From DTU024 sp964345895 (GTDB taxonomy: Bacteria > Bacillota > Clostridia > Christensenellales > Aristaeellaceae), in assembly GCA_964345895.1 (NCBI GenBank), contig CAYFSQ010000001.1:1-64000 (forward strand): a stretch of DNA of 64,000 nucleotides, in the 5' to 3' direction. How positions within the stretch are numbered: the stretch's first letter is position 1; every line of letters starts with the position of its first letter. A program made the position numbers and the translations under genes. The notes under the pieces were generated by a model, which was given only the letters and a program-made list of their open reading frames with translations, made no database searches and had not been told where the DNA came from. Below are positions 47,736-56,490 of the stretch, piece by piece.

Positions 47736-50700
47736 GGCTACAATCTGTGTTTTTTGTCTGCTGGCCGCTCAGCGCTTCCATGGCATCCACCAATTTACGC
47801 ATGGCCTGTATGCCTTCCCGCAGGGCGACGTTCTCGTCGGCTCGGGGCAGGGATAAGACCAGGGCAGGCTTTTTACCCCCCACCAAGCTGAAGGGGCTGC
47901 CCTCCAGTGCCTTAACCAGAATGTTCAAATCGTCGATGTATTCTTCCTTCAGGCGCATCGTCAAAAAGCCGCTGCCAAAGGTAACCATGTCACAGCCTGC
48001 CTTGCCTGCCAGGGACCGCAGCAGGGCAATATCCATCAGGGTCATCACTTCCTCCGGGGGTTCACCAAAGCGATCCACCAGGTCATCTACCAACTGGGCC
48101 TGGTCCTCATCATCCCGTATCAGGGAGATGCGCTTATAGACTTCCACCCGCTGCGCCTGGCCGGACACATAGCTTTCCGGCAGGAAGGCGTTGACGTGCA
48201 GTTCCACCCGGGTTTCCCTTTCGCTCTGGCGGCTCAGGGTAAAGTCGCCCTGGGCTTCCCGCACGGCTTCTTCAATCATCTTGCAGTACATGTCATAGCC
48301 AATCACGCTGACTTGCCCAGATTGCTCGGGGCCGAATATATTGCCTGCGCCGCGTATCTCAAGGTCCCGCATGGCAATGCGGAAGCCGGCGCCAAACTCG
48401 GTAAACTCCTTGATGGCAGCCAAGCGCTTTTCAGCGGTTTCCGTCAGCGCCTTGTCGCCCTTGACCAGAAAATAAGCATAGGCGGCGCGGTTGGAGCGGC
48501 CCACCCGTCCCCTCAGTTGGTACAGCTGGCTTAGGCCAAAGCGGTCGGCGTCAAACACAATCAAGGTGTTGGCGTTGGGAATGTCGATGCCGTTTTCAAT
48601 GATGGTGGTGCATAGCAGCACGTTGAATTTGCCGTCGGAAAAGTCCATCATCACATCTTCCAGGGCATTGTCCCGCATCTGGCCGTGGGCGATGGCAATG
48701 CGCGCCTCGGGAACCAGGTTTCGCAAACGGGCGCCGAAGGCATCAATCTGCTGCACCCTGTTATAGAGGAAGAACACCTGGCCACCCCGGTTCAACTCCC
48801 GCAGGATGGCATCCCGCACCATGCCGTCGCTGTAGTCTACCACGTAGGATTGTACGGGGTAGCGTTCTTCCGGCGGTGTCTCCAGCAGGCTCATATCCCG
48901 CACGCCTACCATGCTCATATGCAGCGTACGGGGGATGGGGGTGGCGGACAGCGTCAGCACATCCACCATGTTCTTCATGTTCTTGATAACCTCTTTATGC
49001 CCCACGCCAAAGCGCTGCTCTTCGTCTACGATTAACAGCCCCAGGTCCTTGGGCTTCACGTCTTTGGATAAAAGGCGGTGGGTGCCAATAAGGATATCCA
49101 GCTCGCCCGCTTGAAATTTTCGCAGCAGCTCTTTGTTTTCCCGGGGGCTGCGGAAGCGGCTGATCATGCCAATGCTGACAGGAAACCCCTCAAAACGCTT
49201 GAGGAAGGTGCGGTAATGCTGCTGCACCAAGATGGTGGTGGGGGCCAGCATGGCCACCTGTTTTCCCCCCATCACCGCCCGGAAGGCGGCGCGCATGGCC
49301 ACCTCGGTTTTTCCATAGCCCACATCGCCGCATAACAGGCGGTCCATGTTGATGGGCTTCTCCATGTCCCTGAGCATATCCTGCACAGCGCGTAGCTGAT
49401 CGCTTGTCAGCTCAAACTCGAAGTTTTCGTTAAACTGCTGCTCCCAGGGGGAGGCAGGGGGAAAGGCAAAGCCAGGGGTGGACTGCCGCTGGGCGTAGAG
49501 GTTTAACAGGTTAAATGCCAGCTTCTGCAGCGACAGCTTCACCTTGCTCTTTTGTTTGGCCCAGGTGTTGCCGCTTAAGTCGTTCAGCTGCGGGGCATCC
49601 CCCTGGCCGCCGATGTACTTTTGTACCCGGTCGAATTGGTCGGTGGGCACATACAGCTTGTCCGTGCCCTTGTATTGAATCAGCAGGTAATCCCGCCAGG
49701 TGCCCTCGCTCTGCAGGCGCACCGTACCCTGGTATACGCCGATGCCATGGTGTTCGTGCACCACATAGTCCCCCGTGCTTAGCTCCACAAAGGCGTCTAT
49801 GCGGGCGCCTGCATGGGTGCTCTGCCGGGTTTTTTTCTGGGTGCGGCCATACAAATCGCTGTCCGCGATTAGCATCAGCTGGGCATCCTCCATGATAAAG
49901 CCATGGGAAATGCTCAGGGAAAGCAGCTTGGCTTTGCCCCTTTCCAAGGCAGTATCCCCCTGGGTGGTTTCGGGCAGGGGGTAGTCAAAGTCGTACAAAG
50001 CCTGGCGGATGCGCTCTCCCCGGGCGGAACCGCCCGCTAAAAGTGCAATGGCGTAGCCTTCCTTCGTATAGGCTTTAATGTCATCGCTCAACTGGCGGAA
50101 GCGCCCCCGATACTTGGAAGCGCTGATGCCCTTAAACTGCAAAACGACCTGAGGCTCTATCCCCGCCATGCCGCGCAGCAGGTCCTGCATGGTGACAATG
50201 TCCAGTTCGTTAAACCGCTGCTGCAAGGCTTCCAGGGAAAACAGCAGTTGCGCTTGCTCAGGCACTGCCTCTTCCCGTACCAGGGCCTGCTGAATGTCCT
50301 CATAGAAGCCATTCAACCTGTCCTCGGTGCGGGTCAGCACACGGTCAGGGGTATCCAGCACCACCAAGGGGTTGTCCAGCCAGCTTTCCAGCGGCACAGT
50401 ATCATCGGATAGCAGGGGCTGCCACAGGTGGAGGGTGGGGAATGTGCCGCTCTCTTTAAGCCGCTCTGTATCCCGCAGCATGCGGTGGTAACCGGTGTTC
50501 AGGCCTACCTGGGAAGGGGGTTCTGCCTCCTCCTCATCCAAGGTATGCTGGGTCAGCAGGGCAGGGCGCTTTTGCATGGCGCTTTGGATAAGGGCTTCCA
50601 TGTGTTCCGCGGCTTTTTCCCGCTGTTTTTTGGGTAAAAGATACTCTGCCGCCGCCGTCAGGGTGCAGGAAGGGATCCTGCCTTCGCTGCGCTGGGTAAC

Positions 50701-51318
50701 AGGGTCAAAGGGGCGGATGGAATCCACATCGGTGTCAAAAAACTCGATGCGATAGCCTGTGCTGCTTTGGGGCGGATAGACATCCAGGATGTCGCCCCGC
50801 AAGGCGCACTGTCCCTTGCCTTCCACCATGTCCACCCGCTCGTAGCCCCAGGAAACCAGCTTCAATGCCAGGGCTTGTATGTCCTGCTGATCACCGGTTT
50901 TGATGTTCAGGGTGCGCTGTCTGGAGATGGCGGGGGAGGGAAAGCGCTGCAACAGCGCTTCTGCGGGGGCGCAGAGCACCTTCATATCTCCATCCTGTGC
51001 CTTGTGCAGCGTCATCATGCGCTGCCACTGGCTGTCCCGGCTGGCGGTGCCTTGCACAAACTGCATTTCGCTGTGGGGCAAGGTGGCGGCCTGCCCTCCT
51101 GTAAACGCAAAGCAATCATCCCCTGCCCGCTGGGCCGCCTGCACAGAGGGCAAAATGTAGAGTACGGGGCGCTTTAAGGCATCAGCGAGGGCACAGGCAA
51201 AAAACGCGCGCTGTGACTCGGGCATGTCATAGAGCGCGATGGTTTGCTTGCTGTGAATGGCTTCCAAGGCTTTTTGCCAGTTTGTATCGTCCCTTAAGGG
51301 GTTAAACAGTGGGTTCAT
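47728..51318 (-). CDS. mfd: Transcription-repair coupling factor
   Basis: 1196 residues, full length. Mfd removes RNA polymerase stalled at DNA damage and recruits UvrA. In order: a UvrB-like N-terminal region, an RNA polymerase-interaction module near ELSTGDYVVHEHHGIGVYQG, then the translocase with LLCGDVGYGKTEVAMRAAF (Walker A), LLIVDEEQRFGV (DEEQ), TLSATPIPRTLHMSM and QLRGRVGRSNRAAYAYF, and a C-terminal domain. It starts within the 3' end of pth (17-base overlap), the same neighbour as in B. subtilis. Confidence 0.97.
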   Translation of the reverse strand: MNPLFNPLRDDTNWQKALEAIHSKQTIALYDMPESQRAFFACALADALKRPVLYILPSVQAAQRAGDDCFAFTGGQAATLPHSEMQFVQGTASRDSQWQRMMTLHKAQDGDMKVLCAPAEALLQRFPSPAISRQRTLNIKTGDQQDIQALALKLVSWGYERVDMVEGKGQCALRGDILDVYPPQSSTGYRIEFFDTDVDSIRPFDPVTQRSEGRIPSCTLTAAAEYLLPKKQREKAAEHMEALIQSAMQKRPALLTQHTLDEEEAEPPSQVGLNTGYHRMLRDTERLKESGTFPTLHLWQPLLSDDTVPLESWLDNPLVVLDTPDRVLTRTEDRLNGFYEDIQQALVREEAVPEQAQLLFSLEALQQRFNELDIVTMQDLLRGMAGIEPQVVLQFKGISASKYRGRFRQLSDDIKAYTKEGYAIALLAGGSARGERIRQALYDFDYPLPETTQGDTALERGKAKLLSLSISHGFIMEDAQLMLIADSDLYGRTQKKTRQSTHAGARIDAFVELSTGDYVVHEHHGIGVYQGTVRLQSEGTWRDYLLIQYKGTDKLYVPTDQFDRVQKYIGGQGDAPQLNDLSGNTWAKQKSKVKLSLQKLAFNLLNLYAQRQSTPGFAFPPASPWEQQFNENFEFELTSDQLRAVQDMLRDMEKPINMDRLLCGDVGYGKTEVAMRAAFRAVMGGKQVAMLAPTTILVQQHYRTFLKRFEGFPVSIGMISRFRSPRENKELLRKFQAGELDILIGTHRLLSKDVKPKDLGLLIVDEEQRFGVGHKEVIKNMKNMVDVLTLSATPIPRTLHMSMVGVRDMSLLETPPEERYPVQSYVVDYSDGMVRDAILRELNRGGQVFFLYNRVQQIDAFGARLRNLVPEARIAIAHGQMRDNALEDVMMDFSDGKFNVLLCTTIIENGIDIPNANTLIVFDADRFGLSQLYQLRGRVGRSNRAAYAYFLVKGDKALTETAEKRLAAIKEFTEFGAGFRIAMRDLEIRGAGNIFGPEQSGQVSVIGYDMYCKMIEEAVREAQGDFTLSRQSERETRVELHVNAFLPESYVSGQAQRVEVYKRISLIRDDEDQAQLVDDLVDRFGEPPEEVMTLMDIALLRSLAGKAGCDMVTFGSGFLTMRLKEEYIDDLNILVKALEGSPFSLVGGKKPALVLSLPRADENVALREGIQAMRKLVDAMEALSGQQTKNTDCSLE

Positions 51319-51889
51319 CTTGCTTCTTTCCGTTGTACTTGTTCATGGCGGCGGTGATGCCCTCCTTGATAAAGAACAATGCTGCCTCTGCCGCCAAATC
51401 CACCGCTTTTTGCAAAGCTTCAGCATCCTTTGTGCCGGTGTAGCGGGACAGCACCCAGTCTGCTAAATCCCATGCTGGGGGCGGCGCACCGACGCCAACC
51501 CGAATCCTGGGGAAGCGGTCGGAGCCCGTTTGCTGGAGGATGCTTTTCCACCCATTGTGGGTGCCTGCGCCGCCATGGGGGCGCAGGCGCAGGGTGCCTG
51601 GCGGCAAATCTATATCATCAGAAATGACCAAAACATCCTTGGGCTCCAGGTGGTACCAGCGCATCAACTGCTGCAGGGCAACGCCGCTTTCGTTCATGTA
51701 GGTCTGGGGCTTTACCAGGGCGATCTTTTGCCCCCCATACTGCCCCTCGGCCACCATGGCCTGCATCTTTTTGCGGGCAGCGTGGATATTGCACAGGTCT
51801 GCAATCCTGTCCACGGCATCAAAGCCCACGTTGTGGCGGGTGTTAATGTAGGGCTGCCCAGGGTTGCCAAGGCCAACGATCAGAATCAT
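51302..51889 (-). CDS. pth: Peptidyl-tRNA hydrolase
   Basis: 195 residues. It cleaves peptidyl-tRNA dropped from ribosomes. The N-terminus ILIVGLGNPGQPYINTRHNVGF includes the catalytic histidine; LVKPQTYMNESG and ISDDIDLPPGTLRLR follow. The usual GGSGGHNGLKS is changed to HGGAGTHNGWKS. The ATG at 51889 overlaps the purR stop (ATGA); a longer frame to 51919 lies inside purR. Confidence 0.93.
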   Translation of the reverse strand: MILIVGLGNPGQPYINTRHNVGFDAVDRIADLCNIHAARKKMQAMVAEGQYGGQKIALVKPQTYMNESGVALQQLMRWYHLEPKDVLVISDDIDLPPGTLRLRPHGGAGTHNGWKSILQQTGSDRFPRIRVGVGAPPPAWDLADWVLSRYTGTKDAEALQKAVDLAAEAALFFIKEGITAAMNKYNGKKQDEPTV

Positions 51890-52716
51890 AGGGCGCTGTC
51901 CTTTTCTTCTGTCAGCCATGGCGCAGGGCGCACCAGCAGGCGGTCAGCGCCTGTTTCGGAAAACAGCATCAGGGACCTGTCGCCGCTGATGTGCCTCTCC
52001 GGCGGGTTTTCCTGGGCCAGCATAAAGGCCATGCCCACCACCTCTACATTAAACTCGGCCATTAACGAAACCATGCCCCGGGCGGTGCCGCCGGCGCGGA
52101 TAAAGTCGTCCACAATCAGGGCTTTTTGTCCAGGTTTGACAGCCCGGCGGGCCAGCGCCATGGTTTCGATGCTGCCCCTGCCGGTAACGTAGTTGATGTT
52201 CACCGCGCTGCCCTCGTACACCTTGCTGGAGCGGCGGGCGATAATCAGCGGCACGCCCAGGGCTTCAGCGGTCATTAACGCAAAGGGAATGCCCTTGGTT
52301 TCCATGGTCAAAACAAAATCAGCGCCGGCGCCATAGTATTCACCGGCGATGATAGAACCCATGCGCCGCGCAATATCGGGGGAAGAGAGGATGTCAGACC
52401 AATAGAGGTAGCCCCCTGCCAGGACGCGCTGGGGGTCGCACAGCGTCTGGCTGATGCTCTCCACCTGTTGGTACGCCTGCTGGCGCGATAGAAGGGGGCG
52501 GAACCGCACGCCGCCGGCAGCCCCTGCCAGGGTTTCCACCTGGCCAAGGCCGTGCTTTTGCAAAGCGCATTCCACAATGGCGATGTCCTCGCTCATGGTG
52601 GATTTTGCTGTGCCGAACTTCTCGCAAAACTGCGGCAAGGTGAACAGCTTGTTGGGGTTATCTGTCAATAGCCGCGTAATGGCGGCAATGCGCTCGGTGC
52701 GCTTGGTTTTGTCCAT
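51886..52716 (-). CDS. purR: Pur operon repressor PurR (Gram-positive type)
   Basis: 276 residues. An N-terminal winged helix (RTERIAAITRLLTDNPNKLF, TAKSTMSEDIAIV) is joined to a phosphoribosyltransferase-like domain with the PRPP loop ALIVDDFIRAGGTARG. In B. subtilis PurR represses purine genes by binding pairs of PurBoxes and is released by PRPP. I use the ATG at 52716, six bases after GGAGGG. Two inverted PurBox-like sites lie in its own promoter region. purB at 11.3 kb is the only purine gene in this window. Confidence 0.92.
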   Translation of the reverse strand: MDKTKRTERIAAITRLLTDNPNKLFTLPQFCEKFGTAKSTMSEDIAIVECALQKHGLGQVETLAGAAGGVRFRPLLSRQQAYQQVESISQTLCDPQRVLAGGYLYWSDILSSPDIARRMGSIIAGEYYGAGADFVLTMETKGIPFALMTAEALGVPLIIARRSSKVYEGSAVNINYVTGRGSIETMALARRAVKPGQKALIVDDFIRAGGTARGMVSLMAEFNVEVVGMAFMLAQENPPERHISGDRSLMLFSETGADRLLVRPAPWLTEEKDSAL

Positions 52717-52740
52717 GGTCATCCCTCCAAATTCATCTGT

Positions 52741-52796
52741 ATCATACCATACAGACACGAATGTTGCACCACGTTTTTTGTTTAATGTTCGTCATT
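52741..52796 (-). promoter_or_regulatory. purR promoter with inverted PurBox pair
   Basis: The -10 TATGAT (52746-52741) is preceded by TGG, with a weak -35 GTGCAA (52769-52764). Two 13-base PurBox-like sequences with CGAA cores face each other: 52753-52765 (core CGAAT) and 52784-52796 on the minus strand (AATGACGAACATT, 11 of 13 to AWWWCCGAACWWT), 18 bases apart. B. subtilis pairs are 16-17 apart. The first box lies in the promoter spacer, suggesting autoregulation. Confidence 0.55.
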
Positions 52797-52841
52797 GCTG
52801 GTTGTCTGCGGAAGCGTTTCCATATAAATGTCGCTTTTTGC

Positions 52842-52870
52842 TTGCAAGCCTTGACGGCAGGTGGTATGAT
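52842..52870 (+). promoter_or_regulatory. tig promoter
   Basis: TTGCAA (52842-52847), 17 bases, TATGAT (52865-52870) preceded by TGG. A further TATAAT at 52889-52894 has no matching -35. Confidence 0.6.
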
Positions 52871-52937
52871 AAAGTGTATTGTTCAGGGTATAATAGCCTG
52901 AGCAATGATATGTTTGATTCAAGTAGGAGGAGTTCCC

Positions 52938-54470
52938 ATGGCTTACACCACAGAAAAGATTTCCGGCAATCAGGTACGGTTCGACTTTACTATCCCTGCG
53001 GAGCAGTTTGATGCAGCAATGCAGAAAGCTTACCTGCAGCAGCGCGGGCGCATCAATGTGCCGGGTTTCCGCAAGGGCAAGGCCCCCCGTAAACTGATTG
53101 AAAACATGTACGGCGAAGAAGTCTTCTATGACGCCGCCTTCGACATCATTTTTCCCGAAGTCTATTCAGAAGCTGTGGAAAAAGAAAACACCGACGTGGT
53201 GGACCAGCCCTCGGTTGATTTAAAGGACATCGGCAGCGGCAAAGACCTTGTCTTTTCTGCCACCGTGTATGTGTCCCCTGATGTGGAGCTGGGCAAATAC
53301 AAGGGGCTGAAGGCAACCAAATACGTGCCCCCCGTCACCCAGGAGCAGATTGATGCCCGCATCCAGCAGGATGTGCGCAAGGTGACAACCACCCAGGATG
53401 TAACAGATCGCGCCGTAGAAGAAAACGACACCGTCAACCTTGACTATTCCGGTTCTGTGGATGGCGTTCAATTCCAGGGCGGCACCGCTGACCACCAGCA
53501 GCTGAAGATTGGCTCCGGCTCCTTCATCCCTGGCTTTGAGGAGCAGATGGTGGGCATGCAGATTGGCGAAGAAAAGGACATTCCCGTCACCTTCCCCACG
53601 GAGTACCATGCCGAGGAATTGGCCGGCAAGGAAGCGGTTTTCCATGTAAAGGTAAACAGCATCCAGGAAGAAGTTGTCCCCGAACTGGACGACGACTTTG
53701 CCCAGGACGTGTCTGAACACCAGACCTATAAAGAATACCTGGAAGCCATCCGCAAGGAACTGGAAGATGATGTCGAAAAGAACGCCGAAGTAACGGTGGA
53801 AAACAGCCTCATCCAGCAGGCAGTTGACGCCTCTGACTGCGATATCCCTGCCGCCATGGTGGAGCGGGAAATCGACGCCCAGGTGCGCAACATGCAGATG
53901 CGCATGGCGTACCAAGGCCTGCGTTACGAAGACTACCTTAAGTACACCGGCATGACGGAAGAAGCCTTCCGCGACATGTACCGGGCAGACTCTGCCAACA
54001 ATGTCAAGACGCAGTTGGTTATTGACGCCATCCGCAAACAGGAAAAGGTGGAGGTCAGCGAGGACGAGGTCAACGCCGAGGTTGATAAGCGTGCCGAGGA
54101 AATGGGCCGCGACAAGGAAGAGTACCGCGCCTCCCTGAGCGAAACCCAGAAGGAAAACTTCCAGGACATCGCCGCCATCCGCAAGGTGATTGACATCCTG
54201 AAAAACGAAGCCAAGGTGGACGTGAAGAACGAGGAACCCGGCAGCCTTGATGCCGAGGAAATCCTTGCCGAAACAGAAAAGGCAGTCGAAAAGGCCGAGA
54301 AGAAACCGGCCAAGAAGCCCGCCCGCAAGACCACCAAGAAAGCGGAAGAACCCAAGGAAGAAGAACCCAAGAAAGAAGAATCCAAAGAAGAAAAGTCCGA
54401 GGAGAAGGCGGAAGCACCTGCCAAACCCAAGGCGAAAAGAACCAAAAAGGCGGAGGAGCCTAAAGAATAA
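52938..54470 (+). CDS. tig: Trigger factor with a long charged C-terminal tail
   Basis: 510 residues against about 430 in most bacteria. The ribosome-binding domain has GFRKGKAPRKLIE, and the FKBP-type isomerase domain has VNLDYSGSVDGVQFQGGTADHQQLKIGSGSFIPGFEEQMVGM. The helical chaperone domain follows. The last 75 or so residues are a low-complexity tail with a KKPAKKPARKTTKK block, many EEPKKEE repeats and a second basic block KPKAKRTKKA. The chaperone binds at the ribosome exit tunnel. AGGAGG precedes the ATG at 52938. clpP, clpX and lon follow, a proteostasis cluster. Confidence 0.93.
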   Translation: MAYTTEKISGNQVRFDFTIPAEQFDAAMQKAYLQQRGRINVPGFRKGKAPRKLIENMYGEEVFYDAAFDIIFPEVYSEAVEKENTDVVDQPSVDLKDIGSGKDLVFSATVYVSPDVELGKYKGLKATKYVPPVTQEQIDARIQQDVRKVTTTQDVTDRAVEENDTVNLDYSGSVDGVQFQGGTADHQQLKIGSGSFIPGFEEQMVGMQIGEEKDIPVTFPTEYHAEELAGKEAVFHVKVNSIQEEVVPELDDDFAQDVSEHQTYKEYLEAIRKELEDDVEKNAEVTVENSLIQQAVDASDCDIPAAMVEREIDAQVRNMQMRMAYQGLRYEDYLKYTGMTEEAFRDMYRADSANNVKTQLVIDAIRKQEKVEVSEDEVNAEVDKRAEEMGRDKEEYRASLSETQKENFQDIAAIRKVIDILKNEAKVDVKNEEPGSLDAEEILAETEKAVEKAEKKPAKKPARKTTKKAEEPKEEEPKKEESKEEKSEEKAEAPAKPKAKRTKKAEEPKE

Positions 54471-54494
54471 ACCCTCCGCGTGGAAGGAGACAAC

Positions 54495-55106
54495 ATGGCT
54501 GAATACCTAATTCCTTATGTAGTCGAGCGCAGCGGCAATGCCGAGCGTTCATACGATATTTACTCCCGTCTGCTCAAGGACAGGATTATATTCCTTTCCG
54601 GCCCTGTCCATGATGCCATGGCCAACACCGTGGTTGCCCAGCTTTTGTTCCTGGAAATGGACAATCCCAATGCAGATATCTCTTTGTACATCAACAGCCC
54701 CGGCGGTTCAGTCACTGCGGGCATGGCCATCTACGATACGATGCAGTACATCAAAGCCCCGGTGCGTACCGTGTGCATCGGCATGGCAGCCTCCATGGGT
54801 GCTTTCCTGCTGATGGCAGGGGAAAAGGGAAAACGCATGGCGCTGCCCAACAGCGAAGTAATGATCCATCAGCCCTCCGGCGGCGCCCAAGGACAGGCGA
54901 CGGATGTAACCATCCGTGCGGAATGGCTGCTGAAAACCAAGAAAAAGATGACCGATATGATGGCAGATATGACGGGACAGAGCATAGAACGCGTCGCCCG
55001 GGATATCGAGCGCGACTATTTCATGAGTGCCAAAGAAGCGCTGGACTATGGCATCATCGACGAAATCTATCAGCCCCGTCCCAAGCAGGAGGAAAAGGAT
55101 GCCTAA
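54495..55106 (+). CDS. clpP: ATP-dependent Clp protease proteolytic subunit
   Basis: 203 residues. The serine protease triad is in GMAASMGAFLL (Ser), NSEVMIHQPSGG (His) and RDIERDYFM (Asp). It begins LIPYVVERSGNAERSYDIYS, a normal mature form with little prosequence. It forms the barrel in which ClpX-delivered proteins are degraded. AAGGAG precedes the ATG. clpX starts within its last 8 bases. Confidence 0.97.
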   Translation: MAEYLIPYVVERSGNAERSYDIYSRLLKDRIIFLSGPVHDAMANTVVAQLLFLEMDNPNADISLYINSPGGSVTAGMAIYDTMQYIKAPVRTVCIGMAASMGAFLLMAGEKGKRMALPNSEVMIHQPSGGAQGQATDVTIRAEWLLKTKKKMTDMMADMTGQSIERVARDIERDYFMSAKEALDYGIIDEIYQPRPKQEEKDA

Positions 55107-56406
55107 AGAACCCTATGAGCCGCGCAAGCTGCATCGCTGCAGCTTCTGCGGGAAATCCCAGACAGAAGTTGAGCGGCTCATCGCAGGCCCTAACGCCTAC
55201 ATCTGCAATGAATGCGTCGAGCTGTGCAGCGATGTGTTAGGTGAAGACAGCTTTCAGCCTGGGAAAAAGCAGGCCATCGGCGACAAACTGCCCACCCCCC
55301 TTGAACTGAAAGAGTCCCTGGACGCATACGTCATCGGCCAGGACCGTGCCAAGCGTGCCTTGTGCGTGGCAGTATACAACCACTATAAGCGCATCCGCTC
55401 CACCCGCCGCAACAAGGACGTGGAGCTGAAAAAGTCCAACGTTCTGCTGGCAGGCCGAACAGGTACCGGTAAAACCTACCTGGCCCAGACCCTGGCAGAC
55501 ATCCTGAATGTGCCCTTTGCCATTGCCGATGCCACCAGCCTGACGGAAGCCGGCTATGTAGGCGAGGATGTAGAGAACATCCTTCTGCGCCTGATCCAGG
55601 CTGCCGATGGGGACATCAAAGCGGCCGAGCAAGGCATCATCTACCTGGACGAGGTGGACAAGATTGCCCGCAAGTCGGAAAACACCTCCATCACCCGGGA
55701 TGTATCCGGTGAAGGGGTGCAGCAGGCCCTGCTAAAAATTCTGGAAGGCACGGTGGCCAATGTACCGCCTCAGGGCGGCCGCAAGCACCCCCAGCAGGAA
55801 TTTTTGCACATCGATACCAGCAACATTCTCTTCATCTGCGGCGGTGCCTTTGATGGTCTGGAAAGCATCATCAAATCCCGTTTGGGCAGCCGTATTCTGG
55901 GCTTTGGCTCCGCTGAAAAGGACGACAGCGCACGGCAGGAAAGCGAAACCCTCAAGCACATGCAGCCTGAGGACTTGGTTCGCTTTGGCATGATCCCTGA
56001 ACTGGTGGGCCGTCTGCCCGTGGTGGTGTCCTTGGATTCTTTGGATCAGGACGCCCTGGTGCGCATCCTGAAGGAGCCTAAGAATGCCCTGGTAAAACAG
56101 TATCAATACCTGTTTTCCCTGGATGATGTGGAGCTGACCTTCACCGACGAAGCCCTGGAGGCAGTTGCCCGCCAGGCCCTGGAGCGCAAAACAGGTGCCC
56201 GTGGTCTGCGCGCTATCCTGGAGAGCGCTTTGATGGATATCATGTTTAACCTGCCCAGCCAGCAGGATTATAAAAAGTGCATCGTCACCAAAGAGGTGGT
56301 CGAGCAAGGCGCGCAGCCGGAACTGATTAAAAACGTCCCGGGCAGAGCACCTAAAAAGCGGCTGAAGGCTGCTGAAAACCAGCCTGTCGCGGGGGATGCC
56401 TCGTAA
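55099..56406 (+). CDS. clpX: ATP-dependent Clp protease ATPase subunit ClpX
   Basis: 435 residues. The N-terminal zinc-binding domain CSFCGKSQTEVERLIAGPNAYICNECVELC is complete. The AAA+ core has a slightly altered Walker A, LLAGRTGTGKTYLAQ, then IIYLDEVDKIA and the GYVGEDVEN pore-2 type segment. ClpX unfolds proteins for ClpP. It overlaps clpP by 8 bases. The final 25 residues are basic. Confidence 0.96.
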   Translation: MPKEPYEPRKLHRCSFCGKSQTEVERLIAGPNAYICNECVELCSDVLGEDSFQPGKKQAIGDKLPTPLELKESLDAYVIGQDRAKRALCVAVYNHYKRIRSTRRNKDVELKKSNVLLAGRTGTGKTYLAQTLADILNVPFAIADATSLTEAGYVGEDVENILLRLIQAADGDIKAAEQGIIYLDEVDKIARKSENTSITRDVSGEGVQQALLKILEGTVANVPPQGGRKHPQQEFLHIDTSNILFICGGAFDGLESIIKSRLGSRILGFGSAEKDDSARQESETLKHMQPEDLVRFGMIPELVGRLPVVVSLDSLDQDALVRILKEPKNALVKQYQYLFSLDDVELTFTDEALEAVARQALERKTGARGLRAILESALMDIMFNLPSQQDYKKCIVTKEVVEQGAQPELIKNVPGRAPKKRLKAAENQPVAGDAS

Positions 56407-56442
56407 GAGCGTTCTAAGAGCATGGCCGATTATTCGGCGTAC

Positions 56443-56475
56443 CCTCTTCCCGCCCCGTGCGAGAAGAGGATTTTT
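56443..56475 (+). terminator. Possible terminator between clpX and lon
   Basis: CCTCTTC and GAAGAGG (56443-56469) form a 7-bp stem with a 13-base loop, then ATTTTT. It may reduce read-through into lon. Confidence 0.45.
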
Positions 56476-56490
56476 ATCACAGGAGGAACC

